This document shows positions 1-8,962 of a stretch of DNA of 53,286 bases, in pieces. The stretch covers positions 1-53,286 of the forward strand of contig CAZHZH010000004.1 in NCBI GenBank assembly GCA_964537205.1, given 5' to 3'. This stretch comes from Colivivens sp964537205. Its GTDB lineage: Bacteria > Bacteroidota > Bacteroidia > Bacteroidales > Bacteroidaceae. The notes beneath the pieces are model-generated. The model made no database searches. It was not told the DNA's origin and worked only from the letters and a program-made list of their open reading frames with translations. Both the position numbers and the translations under genes were made by a program. Positions within the stretch are counted from its first letter, which is position 1. The number at the start of each line of letters is the position of its first letter.

Positions 1-19
1 TATTCTCAACTATTTTCAT

Positions 20-27
20 TAACTTTG
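20..27 (+). promoter_or_regulatory. -7 promoter element for the DUF4421 gene
   Basis: TAACTTTG matches the Bacteroidota -7 consensus TAnnTTTG. It lies only 8 bases before the ATG, so the transcript would be leaderless or nearly so. The -33 region falls at or beyond the window edge and cannot be judged. Confidence 0.6.
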
Positions 28-35
28 CAAGTGCA

Positions 36-1220
36 ATGAACATAAGGATTTTTCTATTCACCATAGTGCTGTTCCAATTGAGTTTGTCAACCATAGCACA
101 AAACGACAGTACCCAGTTCTCACGGCATACATCGGCATATCAAGGAAAACAAAATGCCGACACCCTCAACCCAGACATGCACAGAGCCGCCAATGATAAC
201 GGGCTGTTGCTGTGGGGTGACAGCATTCTTGGCAAACGGCTTGACAAGGGACGGATTAGTAAGAAACAATATCAACGGCTCCATAACCGCCTTTATCATT
301 ATGATCATGCTTTGCACCATGGTGACTCATTACTTGCGGAGAAGTATGGCAAAGTGACATACGACACACTTTACATACACCGTCCGCCAGGACGCTGGAC
401 AATCAAATTCCGCGAGAACACGTCCGGCTCAACTATTGAAACGAGGGGGAGGAAAGACGGCATGCTGTTCAACGCACGTGTGGAATCGGATTATCGCGCG
501 ACAATCAGCGCGGCTGTAACATACCGCGGAATAACTCTCGGACTTGCCATCAACCCTGCAAAACTCGCCGGCAAGAGTAAGGACAACGAATTTAACCTCA
601 CATCTTATGGGAATCGGTTCGGATTCGACGTTACAATGCTGATGTCAAAGACCTACAAGGGACACGTGTCGATGGACGGAGAGAGAGTGCCTGTCAACAA
701 GGGAATGATAAGCCAACAGGCGTTGAACATTAATATGTATTATGCCTTTAATGGACGCAAGTTCTCCATTCCGGCGGCATTCAGCCAAAGTTACATACAA
801 CGAAGAAGCGCGGGGAGTTTTATGGCAGGTTTGAGTTTTGACGGTCAAAACACCGACATTGACGCGGTCAACGCAATCAACGTGGGTAAAGTGAAACTCA
901 GAATCATGGAATTGGGTGTTGGTGCGGGATATGGCTACAATTTCGTGATAGACAGGCGATGGTTGTTACACATCTCCGCATTGCCGACATTCAACATTTT
1001 CGTGCATTCCCACATTTCCGATGACAACGAGCGAGTGGATCTCCACTACAAATTCCCAAGTGTGATAATCACAGGCCGCAGTGCCGCCGTATATTCGTGG
1101 CAAAACAGGTTCCTTGGCGTTTCAATGCTATTCAACTATTCAGGTATCGGCGATGAAAACCGTCTGTATGTCCGCCGCTCCAAGTTTCGCATTCGAGCGT
1201 TCTATGGTTTTAGGCTATAA
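36..1220 (+). CDS. DUF4421 family protein, exported
   Basis: A 394-residue protein with an N-terminal signal peptide of about 21 residues ending near TIAQ. The body from about residue 110 (YDTLYIHRPPGRW) is rich in alternating beta-strand patterns and resembles DUF4421, a family I know mainly from Bacteroidota and which has no assigned function. The repeated beta-hairpin character and the closing aromatic strand (RAFYGFRL) are compatible with an outer-membrane beta-barrel, which is inference. The start is supported by the signal peptide and by the promoter 8 bases upstream. The gene appears monocistronic, as a separate promoter precedes gltX. Confidence 0.75.
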   Translation: MNIRIFLFTIVLFQLSLSTIAQNDSTQFSRHTSAYQGKQNADTLNPDMHRAANDNGLLLWGDSILGKRLDKGRISKKQYQRLHNRLYHYDHALHHGDSLLAEKYGKVTYDTLYIHRPPGRWTIKFRENTSGSTIETRGRKDGMLFNARVESDYRATISAAVTYRGITLGLAINPAKLAGKSKDNEFNLTSYGNRFGFDVTMLMSKTYKGHVSMDGERVPVNKGMISQQALNINMYYAFNGRKFSIPAAFSQSYIQRRSAGSFMAGLSFDGQNTDIDAVNAINVGKVKLRIMELGVGAGYGYNFVIDRRWLLHISALPTFNIFVHSHISDDNERVDLHYKFPSVIITGRSAAVYSWQNRFLGVSMLFNYSGIGDENRLYVRRSKFRIRAFYGFRL

Positions 1221-1348
1221 ATATAATTGTGTATAATGGAATCGCCGGATGTTGCGTCCTAACGGAAAAGTAAGGGCAAAAAGCGGTGTGGCGTGTCAGG
1301 AAACTACGATTATGGCCGATGACTCATGGCTGAATAGAGTTTTTTCGC

Positions 1349-1356
1349 TATCTTTG
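1349..1356 (+). promoter_or_regulatory. -7 promoter element for gltX
   Basis: TATCTTTG matches TAnnTTTG and lies 34 bases before the gltX ATG. No clear TTTG -33 box is visible at the usual distance, so the call rests on the -7 element and its position. The rest of the gap from 1221 shows nothing else recognisable. Confidence 0.6.
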
Positions 1357-1390
1357 CATGTTAAGAATATACTACTAATATATAAATGTT

Positions 1391-2950
1391 ATGTCGGGAA
1401 AAAAAGTAAGAGTTCGTTTTGCGCCAAGTCCAACGGGACCTTTACATATCGGTGGCGTTCGCACTGCCTTATACAATTACCTGTTTGCGAAACAACAAGG
1501 TGGTGATTTGATTTTCAGAATCGAAGACACCGACAGCTCGCGTTTCGTGCCAGGTGCTGAAGAATACATAATAGAGTCGTTCAAATGGTTGGGAATCAAA
1601 TTCGATGAAGGTGTTTCATACGGAGGCAGCCACGGACCATATCGTCAGTCGGAACGACGTGAAATATACAAGAAATATGTACGTGAGCTGATAGACTCGG
1701 GCAAAGCTTATATCGCATTCGACACTCCAGAGGAATTGGAAAAGAAACGCGCTGAAATTCCGAACTTCCAATACGACGCAAGCACACGGAACATGATGCG
1801 CAATTCTCTGACTCTTAGTGCCGCAGAAGTAGACGAGCTCATTAGCGCGGGTACCCAATATGTTGTCAGGTTCAAAATCGAACCAGGCGAGGACATTCAC
1901 GTTGACGATATTATACGCGGCGACGTATGCATCAACTCTTCCATTTTGGATGACAAGGTGCTTTACAAAAGTTCAGACGAACTGCCGACATACCATCTTG
2001 CCAACATCGTGGACGACCACCTGATGGAAGTGACCCACGTCATCAGAGGCGAGGAGTGGCTGCCAAGCGCACCGCTCCATGTAATGCTTTACAAGGCATT
2101 CGGTTGGACTGACTCCATGCCTCGATTCGCACACTTGCCCCTGTTGTTGAAGCCTGTAGGCAATGGGAAGCTCTCGAAGAGAGACGGTGACAAACTGGGA
2201 TTTCCTGTCTTTCCGCTTGAATGGCATGATCCTAAATCCGGAGAGGTGTCAAGCGGGTACAGGGAACAGGGCTATTTGCCGGAAGCTGTAATCAACTTCC
2301 TTGCACTGTTGGGATGGAATCCTGGCAACGACAAGGAAATCATGTCGATAGATGAGATGATACAGTTGTTCGACTTGTCAAAATGCAGCAAATCAGGAGC
2401 GCGGTTCGACTACGTGAAGGCTGTTTGGTTCAACCATCAATATTTGATGCGCCTCACTCCAATGCAATGGGTTCCGGAATTTGACAAGATACTAAAGGCA
2501 AATGGCATAGAATCGACACCTGAAAGAGAAGCGCAAGTGGTGGAGTTGATGAGATCAAAGGTAATTGAATACACCGACAAGGCGGGCAACAAGAAAAAAC
2601 GCAACGTAAGTTTTGTGAAAGACTTATGGCCGCTATGCAAATTCTTCTTCATCGCTCCGAAATCTTATGACCGCGCGGATAAGTTCGTAGGAAAGAATTG
2701 GACTGAGGGAACAGCGGACAATATGCGGCAGCTTATATCTGTGTTGGAGCAAATCGACGACTTCACGGCAAGCGCGCAAAAGGAGAAAGTGGAAGAATGG
2801 GCAGAACAAAGCGGCATACGGCCTTGGAACGCATGGCGTGTGGCATTGGTGGGAACAGGGCAAGGCCCCGACATGTATGAACTGTCGGCTTTTCTTGGAA
2901 AGGCCGAGACTATAAAACGCCTCAAAAAGGCGGTGGAAACATTAGGATAA
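1391..2950 (+). CDS. gltX: glutamyl-tRNA synthetase
   Basis: Cytoplasmic class I aminoacyl-tRNA synthetase that charges tRNA-Glu with glutamate. At 519 residues it is normal length for the family. The HIGH-type motif is HIGG at residues 19-22, inside the N-terminal Rossmann domain that begins VRVRFAPSPTGP. The KMSKS-type motif is KLSKR at 260-264. The C-terminal anticodon-binding helical region follows from about residue 340. It heads a probable operon with waaA (44-base gap) and the gamma-carbonic-anhydrase-like gene. A tRNA-Gln gene is present in the same window, which fits direct glutamine charging but does not prove it. Confidence 0.97.
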   Translation: MSGKKVRVRFAPSPTGPLHIGGVRTALYNYLFAKQQGGDLIFRIEDTDSSRFVPGAEEYIIESFKWLGIKFDEGVSYGGSHGPYRQSERREIYKKYVRELIDSGKAYIAFDTPEELEKKRAEIPNFQYDASTRNMMRNSLTLSAAEVDELISAGTQYVVRFKIEPGEDIHVDDIIRGDVCINSSILDDKVLYKSSDELPTYHLANIVDDHLMEVTHVIRGEEWLPSAPLHVMLYKAFGWTDSMPRFAHLPLLLKPVGNGKLSKRDGDKLGFPVFPLEWHDPKSGEVSSGYREQGYLPEAVINFLALLGWNPGNDKEIMSIDEMIQLFDLSKCSKSGARFDYVKAVWFNHQYLMRLTPMQWVPEFDKILKANGIESTPEREAQVVELMRSKVIEYTDKAGNKKKRNVSFVKDLWPLCKFFFIAPKSYDRADKFVGKNWTEGTADNMRQLISVLEQIDDFTASAQKEKVEEWAEQSGIRPWNAWRVALVGTGQGPDMYELSAFLGKAETIKRLKKAVETLG

Positions 2951-2994
2951 CGCTACTGAATAACGAATTAGAATTGCATTAACACACAACAGAA

Positions 2995-4260
2995 ATGTTA
3001 TATAGCTTAGGTATGTTTATTTTTACGATCGGGGCGATATTCTCGACCTTGTTCGTAAAGAAAATACGTCACCAAGTAAAAGGTCAAGCACAGACGTTGC
3101 TGAAACTCTATCGGTCAATCAAAAAAAATGACAGAGTCGTTTGGTTTCATTGCGCCTCGTTAGGAGAATTTGAACAAGGCAGACTGCTAATGGAAATGGT
3201 AAGGCAGAACCTTCCACAATACAAGATATTGCTTACCTTCTTTTCGCCATCAGGCTACGAGGTCAGAAAAGACTATGAGGGTGCGGACGTGGTTTGTTAC
3301 CTGCCGTTCGACACGCCCGACAATGCGGCGAGTTTTATTAAGTTGGCTCATCCTGAGATAGGTATTTTCATCAAGTACGAATTTTGGGCGAACTATTTAA
3401 AACGCGCTCACAAACGCGGTGTCAAGCTGTATAGCGTAAGTAGCATATTCCGTGAGAACCAATATTTTTTCAAATGGTACGGCACAATGACACCCTTGCG
3501 TCAGTTCGACTATTTCTTTGTACAGAACGAGCAATCAAAGAACTTGCTGGCAGATCATGGAATCAACAATGTGATGGTCGTTGGTGACACACGCTTCGAC
3601 CGTGTGATAAAAATCAAGCAGAAATCCGCAAACTTGCCTGTAGTGAAAACTTTCGTGAACGGGCAACATACGTTTATAGCGGGCAGCAGTTGGCAACCTG
3701 ATGAAGAAATATACATACCTTATTTTCAGAACCATACGGATTGGAAACTGATTATTGCTCCACACAAAATTACAGGACATCACTTGAGCGAGCTTCGTTC
3801 GATGCTTTCGGATCGCAAAGTGATTTTTTATTCTGATGTTACATCAGAAGATGGCACTCAGAGCGTACCAGATGAAGTGTTGCGTGAAGCAGAGGTACTG
3901 ATTGTAGACTGTTTTGGCAAACTATCGTCAATCTATAGATATGGGGATTTCGCATTGGTCGGAGGCGGGTTTGGAGCAGGCATTCACAACGTGCCCGAGG
4001 CGGCTGTCTACGGCATACCAGTGCTAATCGGTCCGAACAACAAGAAATTTCAAGAAGCACAGGCCCTGTTGCAATGTAAGGGCGCATTCGAGTTTACTGA
4101 TTCAGATTCATTCAAGAAAGTGGCAGACCGGTTTGTCAGCAACCCGGAAGAGGTGAAGGCCGCAGGAAAGGCGGCAAGCCAATATATCTACGGGAATGCA
4201 GGGGCGACGGAGAAATGTTATAACAAAATATTTGAAAATATAAAGTATGGCACTAATTAA
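2995..4260 (+). CDS. waaA: 3-deoxy-D-manno-octulosonic acid (Kdo) transferase
   Basis: A GT30 glycosyltransferase that transfers Kdo from CMP-Kdo to lipid IVA during lipopolysaccharide core assembly at the inner membrane. The 421-residue protein begins with a membrane anchor (residues 1-20) followed by basic residues. The conserved segment FHCASLGEFEQGR spans 51-63, with E58 at the position of the family's general-base glutamate. A glycine-rich GGGFGAGIHN segment and the following EAAVYGIPVLIGPNNKKFQEA stretch mark the C-terminal nucleotide-binding domain. The stop overlaps the next gene by 14 bases, implying translational coupling. lpxB, another lipid A gene, lies elsewhere in the window. 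Confidence 0.95.
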   Translation: MLYSLGMFIFTIGAIFSTLFVKKIRHQVKGQAQTLLKLYRSIKKNDRVVWFHCASLGEFEQGRLLMEMVRQNLPQYKILLTFFSPSGYEVRKDYEGADVVCYLPFDTPDNAASFIKLAHPEIGIFIKYEFWANYLKRAHKRGVKLYSVSSIFRENQYFFKWYGTMTPLRQFDYFFVQNEQSKNLLADHGINNVMVVGDTRFDRVIKIKQKSANLPVVKTFVNGQHTFIAGSSWQPDEEIYIPYFQNHTDWKLIIAPHKITGHHLSELRSMLSDRKVIFYSDVTSEDGTQSVPDEVLREAEVLIVDCFGKLSSIYRYGDFALVGGGFGAGIHNVPEAAVYGIPVLIGPNNKKFQEAQALLQCKGAFEFTDSDSFKKVADRFVSNPEEVKAAGKAASQYIYGNAGATEKCYNKIFENIKYGTN

Positions 4261-4768
4261 AACGGTGTGCGGACATACACCCAAATGGGGGAATGGCTGT
4301 TACTTCTCGGAAAACGCCACTCTTGTTGGTGACGTGACATTGGGTGATCAATGCACGGTGTGGTTCAACGCGGTAATACGGGGTGACGTAAACTACATTA
4401 GGATAGGCAACAGGGTGAATATTCAGGATGGCAGTTGCTTGCACACATTGTACCAAAAGGCGGCCATTGAAATAGGTGACGATGTAACGATAGGACACAA
4501 TGTGACGCTTCATGGCTGCAAGGTGAGAGACTGCGCCCTTATAGGCATGGGGGCGACTGTGCTTGATGACGCGGTCATTGGTGAAGGCGCAATTGTGGCG
4601 GCGGGTGCGTTAGTCCTAAAAAACACACATGTCGGCGATGGAGAACTCTGGGGTGGCGTTCCGGCCAAGTTTATAAAGAAGGTGGATCCCGAACAAGCAA
4701 AGGAGCTTAACCAGGGTATAGCCAAACACTATATCATGTATAAGGATTGGTATAAAGACCCTGAATAA
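4247..4768 (+). CDS. gamma-carbonic-anhydrase-like hexapeptide-repeat protein
   Basis: A 173-residue left-handed beta-helix protein with isoleucine/valine hexapeptide repeats from about residue 20 to 145. Three histidines, H66, H84 and H89, sit where gamma-carbonic anhydrases bind metal, with the HxxxxH pair conserved. R45 and D47 in VIRGD and Q60 and D61 in QDG match other conserved family positions. Homologues are usually annotated YrdA, PaaY or gamma-carbonic anhydrase; carbonic anhydrase activity has been shown for only some members, so activity here is inferred. The start overlaps waaA by 14 bases. Transcription probably ends at the hairpin at 4855-4884. Confidence 0.9.
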   Translation: MALIKTVCGHTPKWGNGCYFSENATLVGDVTLGDQCTVWFNAVIRGDVNYIRIGNRVNIQDGSCLHTLYQKAAIEIGDDVTIGHNVTLHGCKVRDCALIGMGATVLDDAVIGEGAIVAAGALVLKNTHVGDGELWGGVPAKFIKKVDPEQAKELNQGIAKHYIMYKDWYKDPE

Positions 4769-4854
4769 TCGGGCAAGTGCTTGGCGGACGTATATTGATT
4801 ATGCAATAGCCGTCGGATTGATACAATCTGTTACGTTCATGTTTGGCAAACAAA

Positions 4855-4884
4855 AAAGGATGTGCCGCAATTGACACATCCTTT
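4855..4884. terminator. bidirectional hairpin terminator between convergent operons
   Basis: A perfect 10-bp stem (AAAGGATGTG pairing with CACATCCTTT) with a 10-base loop. It lies between the carbonic-anhydrase-like gene on + and pckA on -, so it can serve both. A-rich and T-rich flanks are present on either side. The core sequence recurs in the hairpin at 34783-34817. Confidence 0.8.
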
Positions 4885-4916
4885 CATTATGTATGATAAT
4901 TCTCTATAACAGCGCA

Positions 4917-6518
4917 TTAGAGGTGTGGACCTGCAGCTACAAGAGCCTTACCTGCTTCGTTGTTCTCGTATTTAACGAAGTTCTTAATGAAGCGGTTGGC
5001 GAGGTCTTTGGCCTTCTCATCCCATTGAGCTGGATCAGCGTAAGTGTCACGAGGATCGAGGATGGCAGGATTAACCTTAGGCAGAGATGTAGGAACTTCG
5101 AAGTCGAAGATTGGAATCTTCTTAGTCTCGGCCTTAAGAATAGAACCATCAAGGATAGCGTCAATAATACCACGTGTATCTGGTATAGAAATACGCTTGC
5201 CTGTACCATTCCAACCTGTATTTACAAGATAAGCCTTAGCTCCACTCTTCTTCATTTTCTTAACGAGTTCTGCAGCATACTTAGTCGGGTGGAGTTCAAG
5301 GAATGCCTGTCCGAAACATGCGGAGAATGTAGGAGTAGGCTCTGTTATACCACGTTCTGTACCTGCGAGCTTAGCTGTAAATCCAGAAAGGAAGTAATAT
5401 TGAGTTTGTTCAGGAGTCAAGATTGATACAGGAGGCAGTACTCCGAATGCGTCTGCTGAAAGGAAGATCACATTCTTGGCAGCAGGTGCGCTTGAACCTG
5501 GTTGTATGTTCTTAATGTGGTAAATTGGGTAAGATACACGAGTGTTCTCTGTAACCGACTTGTCGTTAAAGTCGATTTTACCATTTGCGTCAACGGTTAC
5601 ATTCTCAAGCAGAGCGTTACGTTTGATAGCTCCATAAATGTCTGGCTCGTTTTCCTTTGAAAGGTTGATGACCTTTGCATAGCAACCTCCTTCAAGGTTG
5701 AATACGCCTTCATCGTCCCATCCGTGTTCATCATCACCAATCAAGCGACGCTTAGGGTCGGTAGAGAGGGTAGTCTTACCTGTTCCTGAAAGTCCAAAGA
5801 AGATAGCGGTATTCTTTCCTTCCATATCGCAGTTCGCGGAGCAGTGCATAGAGGCAATGCCCTTGAGTGGAAGATAATAGTTCTGCATTGAGAACATACC
5901 CTTTTTCATCTCACCGCCATACCAAGTGTTGATGATAACTTGTTCGCGGCTCTTTGTGTTGAACGCAACGCAAGTTTCTGAATTGAGTCCAAGTTCTTTG
6001 TAATTCTCTACCTTTGCCTTTGATGCATTGTAAATAACGAAGTTTGGCTCAAAGTTCTCAAGTTCCTCTTCTGTCGGGCGTATGAACATGTTCTTTACGA
6101 AATGGGCCTGCCATGCTACTTCGACGATAAAGCGTACGGCGAGACGAGTTGCCTTGTTAGCACCGCAGAAAGCGTCAACAACATAAAGATTTTTGTTGGA
6201 GAGCTCTTTCTTCGCAAGATCTTTAACCTTTTCCCAAACTTCTTCTGACATAGGGTGGTTGTCGTTCTTATAGCTTTCTGATGTCCACCATACATTATCG
6301 TGACTCTCGTCGTTGTCGACAATATACTTATCCTTAGGAGAACGTCCGGTGAAGATACCGGTCATAACGTTTACTGCGCCAAGCTCTGTAACCTGTCCCT
6401 TCTCATAACCTGTAAGGCTTGGGTCGGTCTCAGCCTCGTAAAGCTCTTCATAAGACGGGTTGTAGGCAATTACTGTTGAGCCTGTTATCCCATACTTAGT
6501 CAAATCTAATTTTGCCAT
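4917..6518 (-). CDS. pckA: phosphoenolpyruvate carboxykinase (ATP)
   Basis: Interconverts oxaloacetate plus ATP with phosphoenolpyruvate, CO2 and ADP. In anaerobic Bacteroidales it commonly works in the CO2-fixing direction towards succinate. The 533-residue length is standard. Visible motifs are R59 in FTGRSPKDK, H225 in MHCSAN, the P-loop GLSGTGKT at 242-249 and the kinase-2 motif GDDEHGW from 261. A Bacteroidota -7 element lies about 85 bases upstream, giving its own promoter and a leader of roughly 80 nucleotides. The upstream symporter gene is on the same strand but separated by 199 bases, so pckA is probably a separate unit. Confidence 0.98.
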   Translation of the reverse strand: MAKLDLTKYGITGSTVIAYNPSYEELYEAETDPSLTGYEKGQVTELGAVNVMTGIFTGRSPKDKYIVDNDESHDNVWWTSESYKNDNHPMSEEVWEKVKDLAKKELSNKNLYVVDAFCGANKATRLAVRFIVEVAWQAHFVKNMFIRPTEEELENFEPNFVIYNASKAKVENYKELGLNSETCVAFNTKSREQVIINTWYGGEMKKGMFSMQNYYLPLKGIASMHCSANCDMEGKNTAIFFGLSGTGKTTLSTDPKRRLIGDDEHGWDDEGVFNLEGGCYAKVINLSKENEPDIYGAIKRNALLENVTVDANGKIDFNDKSVTENTRVSYPIYHIKNIQPGSSAPAAKNVIFLSADAFGVLPPVSILTPEQTQYYFLSGFTAKLAGTERGITEPTPTFSACFGQAFLELHPTKYAAELVKKMKKSGAKAYLVNTGWNGTGKRISIPDTRGIIDAILDGSILKAETKKIPIFDFEVPTSLPKVNPAILDPRDTYADPAQWDEKAKDLANRFIKNFVKYENNEAGKALVAAGPHL

Positions 6519-6602
6519 AATCCTTTTAATTTATATGTGAATAATAATATGCTGTATATTTTCCTTTTACCAAAGTGCTTTAGCGTCCCTAAAAACTTCA
6601 CA

Positions 6603-6610
6603 CAAAGATA
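6603..6610 (-). promoter_or_regulatory. -7 promoter element for pckA
   Basis: Read on the minus strand this is TATCTTTG, a consensus TAnnTTTG, 84 bases before the pckA ATG. I see no clear -33 box. The long leader relative to the other units here could hold a control element, but I see no obvious riboswitch fold. Confidence 0.55.
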
Positions 6611-6717
6611 ATCATTTATTTATTAGCAGAAGCTTACGCCTTCTAAATCTTAACATTAATTAGTCGATTTTATGTTATACTTGTGGTTTTGCAACTCTGA
6701 GATTGCAATACTGATAA

Positions 6718-8079
6718 TCACAGCCCGAACAACTCATTAAGGAATATCAGAGCGATGGCAATCGGTGCGAGATATCGCACTATGAAACGGTATACCGGAT
6801 AATATGGGGCGCGCAGGGTTCCGCCATTTGTTATTTCGGAACGGAGGACCTTCTCGTCAACAACCCAACCCAAGAATATGCAAATCAGCATACCTCCTAT
6901 TGGCATGAGCAACTTGGCTACTATGAAGTCAAATAAGTCGAAGAAGTTTAGTCCTAACACCGTCGTATCGCCAAGGATGCCGAATGAAAGCGCGCACAAA
7001 GTTCCAAGCAGGATACATACTACTGTACACCATGACGCTGCGGCGACACGTCCCACATGCAGTTGCTCATGAAAATATGAAACGGTCATCTCCAGCATCG
7101 AGATGCTCGATGTCAACGCTGCCACAACAAGAAGTAGATAAAAGATCAAAGAGAAGCAGTATGCCACAACTGGCAGGTCTCCGAACGCCTGTTGGAATAC
7201 GTTAGGCAATGTCACGAAGACGAGTGATGGTCCCTGTGTGGGTGTAAGTCCAGAAATAGAGAATACGGCTGGAAATATTATTAGTCCTGCGAATATTGCG
7301 ACCAAGGAGTCGATTGTGGCGACACTGATGCCGTCTTTCATCAAGTGTACATCCTTTTTAAAGTAACATGCGTATGTGCACAAGCAACAAATACCAACAC
7401 TCAGCGAGAAGAATGCCTGCCCTAACGCACTCAGCACGGTCGCCCCTGTAACTTTTGAGAAATCAGGCTTAAAAAAGAATGTCAGTCCGTCTTTTGCTCC
7501 TGGCAGTGTCAGTGAAAACACCACGAGTATGAGTATAAATATGAACAGCAAGGGCATCATGATCTTCGATGCGCGCTCTATTCCCTTCTTCACGCCCAAT
7601 GCTACAATGGCGCAATTGATAACCAGAATAAGTACCATCCAAAAGACAGGTTGCACAGGATCTGTAGAGAAAGCCTGGAAATCAGCCGCAATCTGCTCTG
7701 TTCCCTTTCCATAGAATCCGCCAATGCCTGCTTCAAAGGCGTAATACAGAGTCCATCCCGCTATTACCGCATAATAGCTTAACACCAAGAATCCGCTGAC
7801 CACGGGAAACAGTCCCATGCATTTCCACGCTTTGCTTCCACCGCTCATACGATAGAAAGACTCTGAGACGCTTGTTTGGCTGTGACGTCCTATTACGAAC
7901 TCAGAGACCATGATTGGCACCCCTATAAAGAGCATGCACGCAAGATAAATAAGGAGGAAGGCGGCTCCACCATTATTGCCTGTCTCGGTCGGAAACCGCC
8001 AAATGTTTCCAAGCCCTACTGCCGAACCTGCCGCGGCAAGTATTCCGCCTATTTTTGAATTGAATTTTTCCGATGCCAT
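6718..8079 (-). CDS. sodium-dependent transporter of the neurotransmitter:sodium symporter family
   Basis: A 453-residue polytopic inner-membrane protein of the NSS/SNF family, which couples sodium entry to uptake of amino acids or related solutes. The family signature GSAVGLGNIWRFP lies in the first transmembrane helix, where unwound helix residues bind sodium and substrate. About 11 to 12 hydrophobic helices can be counted, and the length matches bacterial amino-acid members such as MhsT. The substrate cannot be predicted. Its start overlaps the end of the VanZ-like gene by 31 bases, so it is the last gene of the prfB, CYTH, VanZ-like run. Confidence 0.93.
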   Translation of the reverse strand: MASEKFNSKIGGILAAAGSAVGLGNIWRFPTETGNNGGAAFLLIYLACMLFIGVPIMVSEFVIGRHSQTSVSESFYRMSGGSKAWKCMGLFPVVSGFLVLSYYAVIAGWTLYYAFEAGIGGFYGKGTEQIAADFQAFSTDPVQPVFWMVLILVINCAIVALGVKKGIERASKIMMPLLFIFILILVVFSLTLPGAKDGLTFFFKPDFSKVTGATVLSALGQAFFSLSVGICCLCTYACYFKKDVHLMKDGISVATIDSLVAIFAGLIIFPAVFSISGLTPTQGPSLVFVTLPNVFQQAFGDLPVVAYCFSLIFYLLLVVAALTSSISMLEMTVSYFHEQLHVGRVAAASWCTVVCILLGTLCALSFGILGDTTVLGLNFFDLFDFIVAKLLMPIGGMLICIFLGWVVDEKVLRSEITNGGTLRAPYYPVYRFIVRYLAPIAIALIFLNELFGL

Positions 8080-8453
8080 AACAACTGAATTATTACACCT
8101 GTCAAGGTGCCGATGAGGGCACCTACAACGTCTGCTATGAAGTCAATTACATCACCAGAACGTACGGTGGTGCAATATGCCTGTATAATTTCCATTAATC
8201 CTCCAAAGAGCGAAGGAATTGCGACCAAATAGAGACATGGCTTTAAGTCAGGGCGTCTCATGTCGAATGTGAAGGGAACCTTGTAGTGGTTCAGATCAAG
8301 CCACAGTGCCAGGGAAAACGCCGCGTACATGACAAAATGCACCCACTTGTCGATCAACGGCACATCTTCCAAGGGCTTAACTTCCGGAATAGGAATGACA
8401 CTCAATATGAATATCACAACGGCTATTAATATGGAATACTTATACCTAATCAT
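8049..8453 (-). CDS. VanZ-like membrane protein
   Basis: A small membrane protein with about four hydrophobic helices. The second begins near DKWVHFVMYAAFSLALW, and a conserved GLMEIIQAY...GDVIDFIADVVGALIG segment follows, both typical of the VanZ-like family. The namesake gives low-level teicoplanin resistance, but the function of chromosomal homologues is mostly unknown. I chose the start at 8453 because it forms an ATGA overlap with the stop of the CYTH gene. An alternative ATG three codons upstream, at 8462, gives 137 residues. The 3' end overlaps the symporter gene by 31 bases. Confidence 0.85.
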   Translation of the reverse strand: MIRYKYSILIAVVIFILSVIPIPEVKPLEDVPLIDKWVHFVMYAAFSLALWLDLNHYKVPFTFDMRRPDLKPCLYLVAIPSLFGGLMEIIQAYCTTVRSGDVIDFIADVVGALIGTLTGVIIQLLWHRKNSIQK

Positions 8454-8923
8454 TTTTCCCATGTTGAATAAGGGTGTTTTGCAAGATATTTATTATAATA
8501 GCACGGCACACCCGTTACTTCCACACCCAGAAACTGGGGTTTCTCATACCGCTCATTCTCACTGCCTAATTCGATTTCCGCAATTACAAGTCCCTCATTG
8601 TTGCCCAAGAACTCATCGACCTCAACTATATGGTTGCCGCTTCGCACCAAATAGCGGTTTTTGATAATTTGACCGGGCATGCACAAGCCCATCATTTCCT
8701 TTGCGTCGTCCATTGGTATTTCTGTTTCGAACTCATAGCGTGAAAGTCCGTCGTTGCCCGAAGGTCCCTTAATAGTCAGGTAGCCTTTATCACCGCGTAT
8801 GCGGATTCGTACCGTGCGTCCGGGTTCTGTCTTAAAATAGCCTTGTTCGATATGTGTGCAATTATAGGCGAGATGTTTAAAATCGCCGTTTACCAAAAAC
8901 TTGCGTTCAATCTCTTGATGCAT
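8450..8923 (-). CDS. CYTH-domain protein (triphosphate tunnel metalloenzyme family)
   Basis: A 157-residue single-domain CYTH protein. The hallmark ExExK motif appears as EIERKFLV at residues 4-11 from the chosen start. Alternating charged strands follow (RTVRIRIRGDKGYLTIKGP, RYEFETEIP, EVDEFLG...LVIAEIEL), which in the family form the tunnel that binds triphosphate with divalent metal. Members can be triphosphatases or adenylate cyclases, and bacterial stand-alone forms often cleave inorganic triphosphate; which applies here is unknown. An ATG nine codons upstream, at 8950, is possible, but the family usually begins just before EIERK. It sits 39 bases after prfB. Confidence 0.9.
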   Translation of the reverse strand: MHQEIERKFLVNGDFKHLAYNCTHIEQGYFKTEPGRTVRIRIRGDKGYLTIKGPSGNDGLSRYEFETEIPMDDAKEMMGLCMPGQIIKNRYLVRSGNHIVEVDEFLGNNEGLVIAEIELGSENERYEKPQFLGVEVTGVPCYYNKYLAKHPYSTWEK

Positions 8924-8962
8924 CTTTATCGTATATTTAAACTCCAACACGCCTGAACCTGG

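Noticed and set aside
1249..1506. 85-codon open frame overlapping the gltX start
   Set aside because: It spans the gltX promoter and then reads gltX out of frame; no sign of a real protein.
4893..5426. 177-codon open frame on + opposite pckA
   Set aside because: pckA on the other strand is unmistakable with intact motifs; the frame is an antisense shadow with no family resemblance.
6680..6712. TTGCAA inverted repeat after the symporter gene as a terminator
   Set aside because: Only about six pairs with internal mismatches and no T-run on the minus strand; too weak to call.
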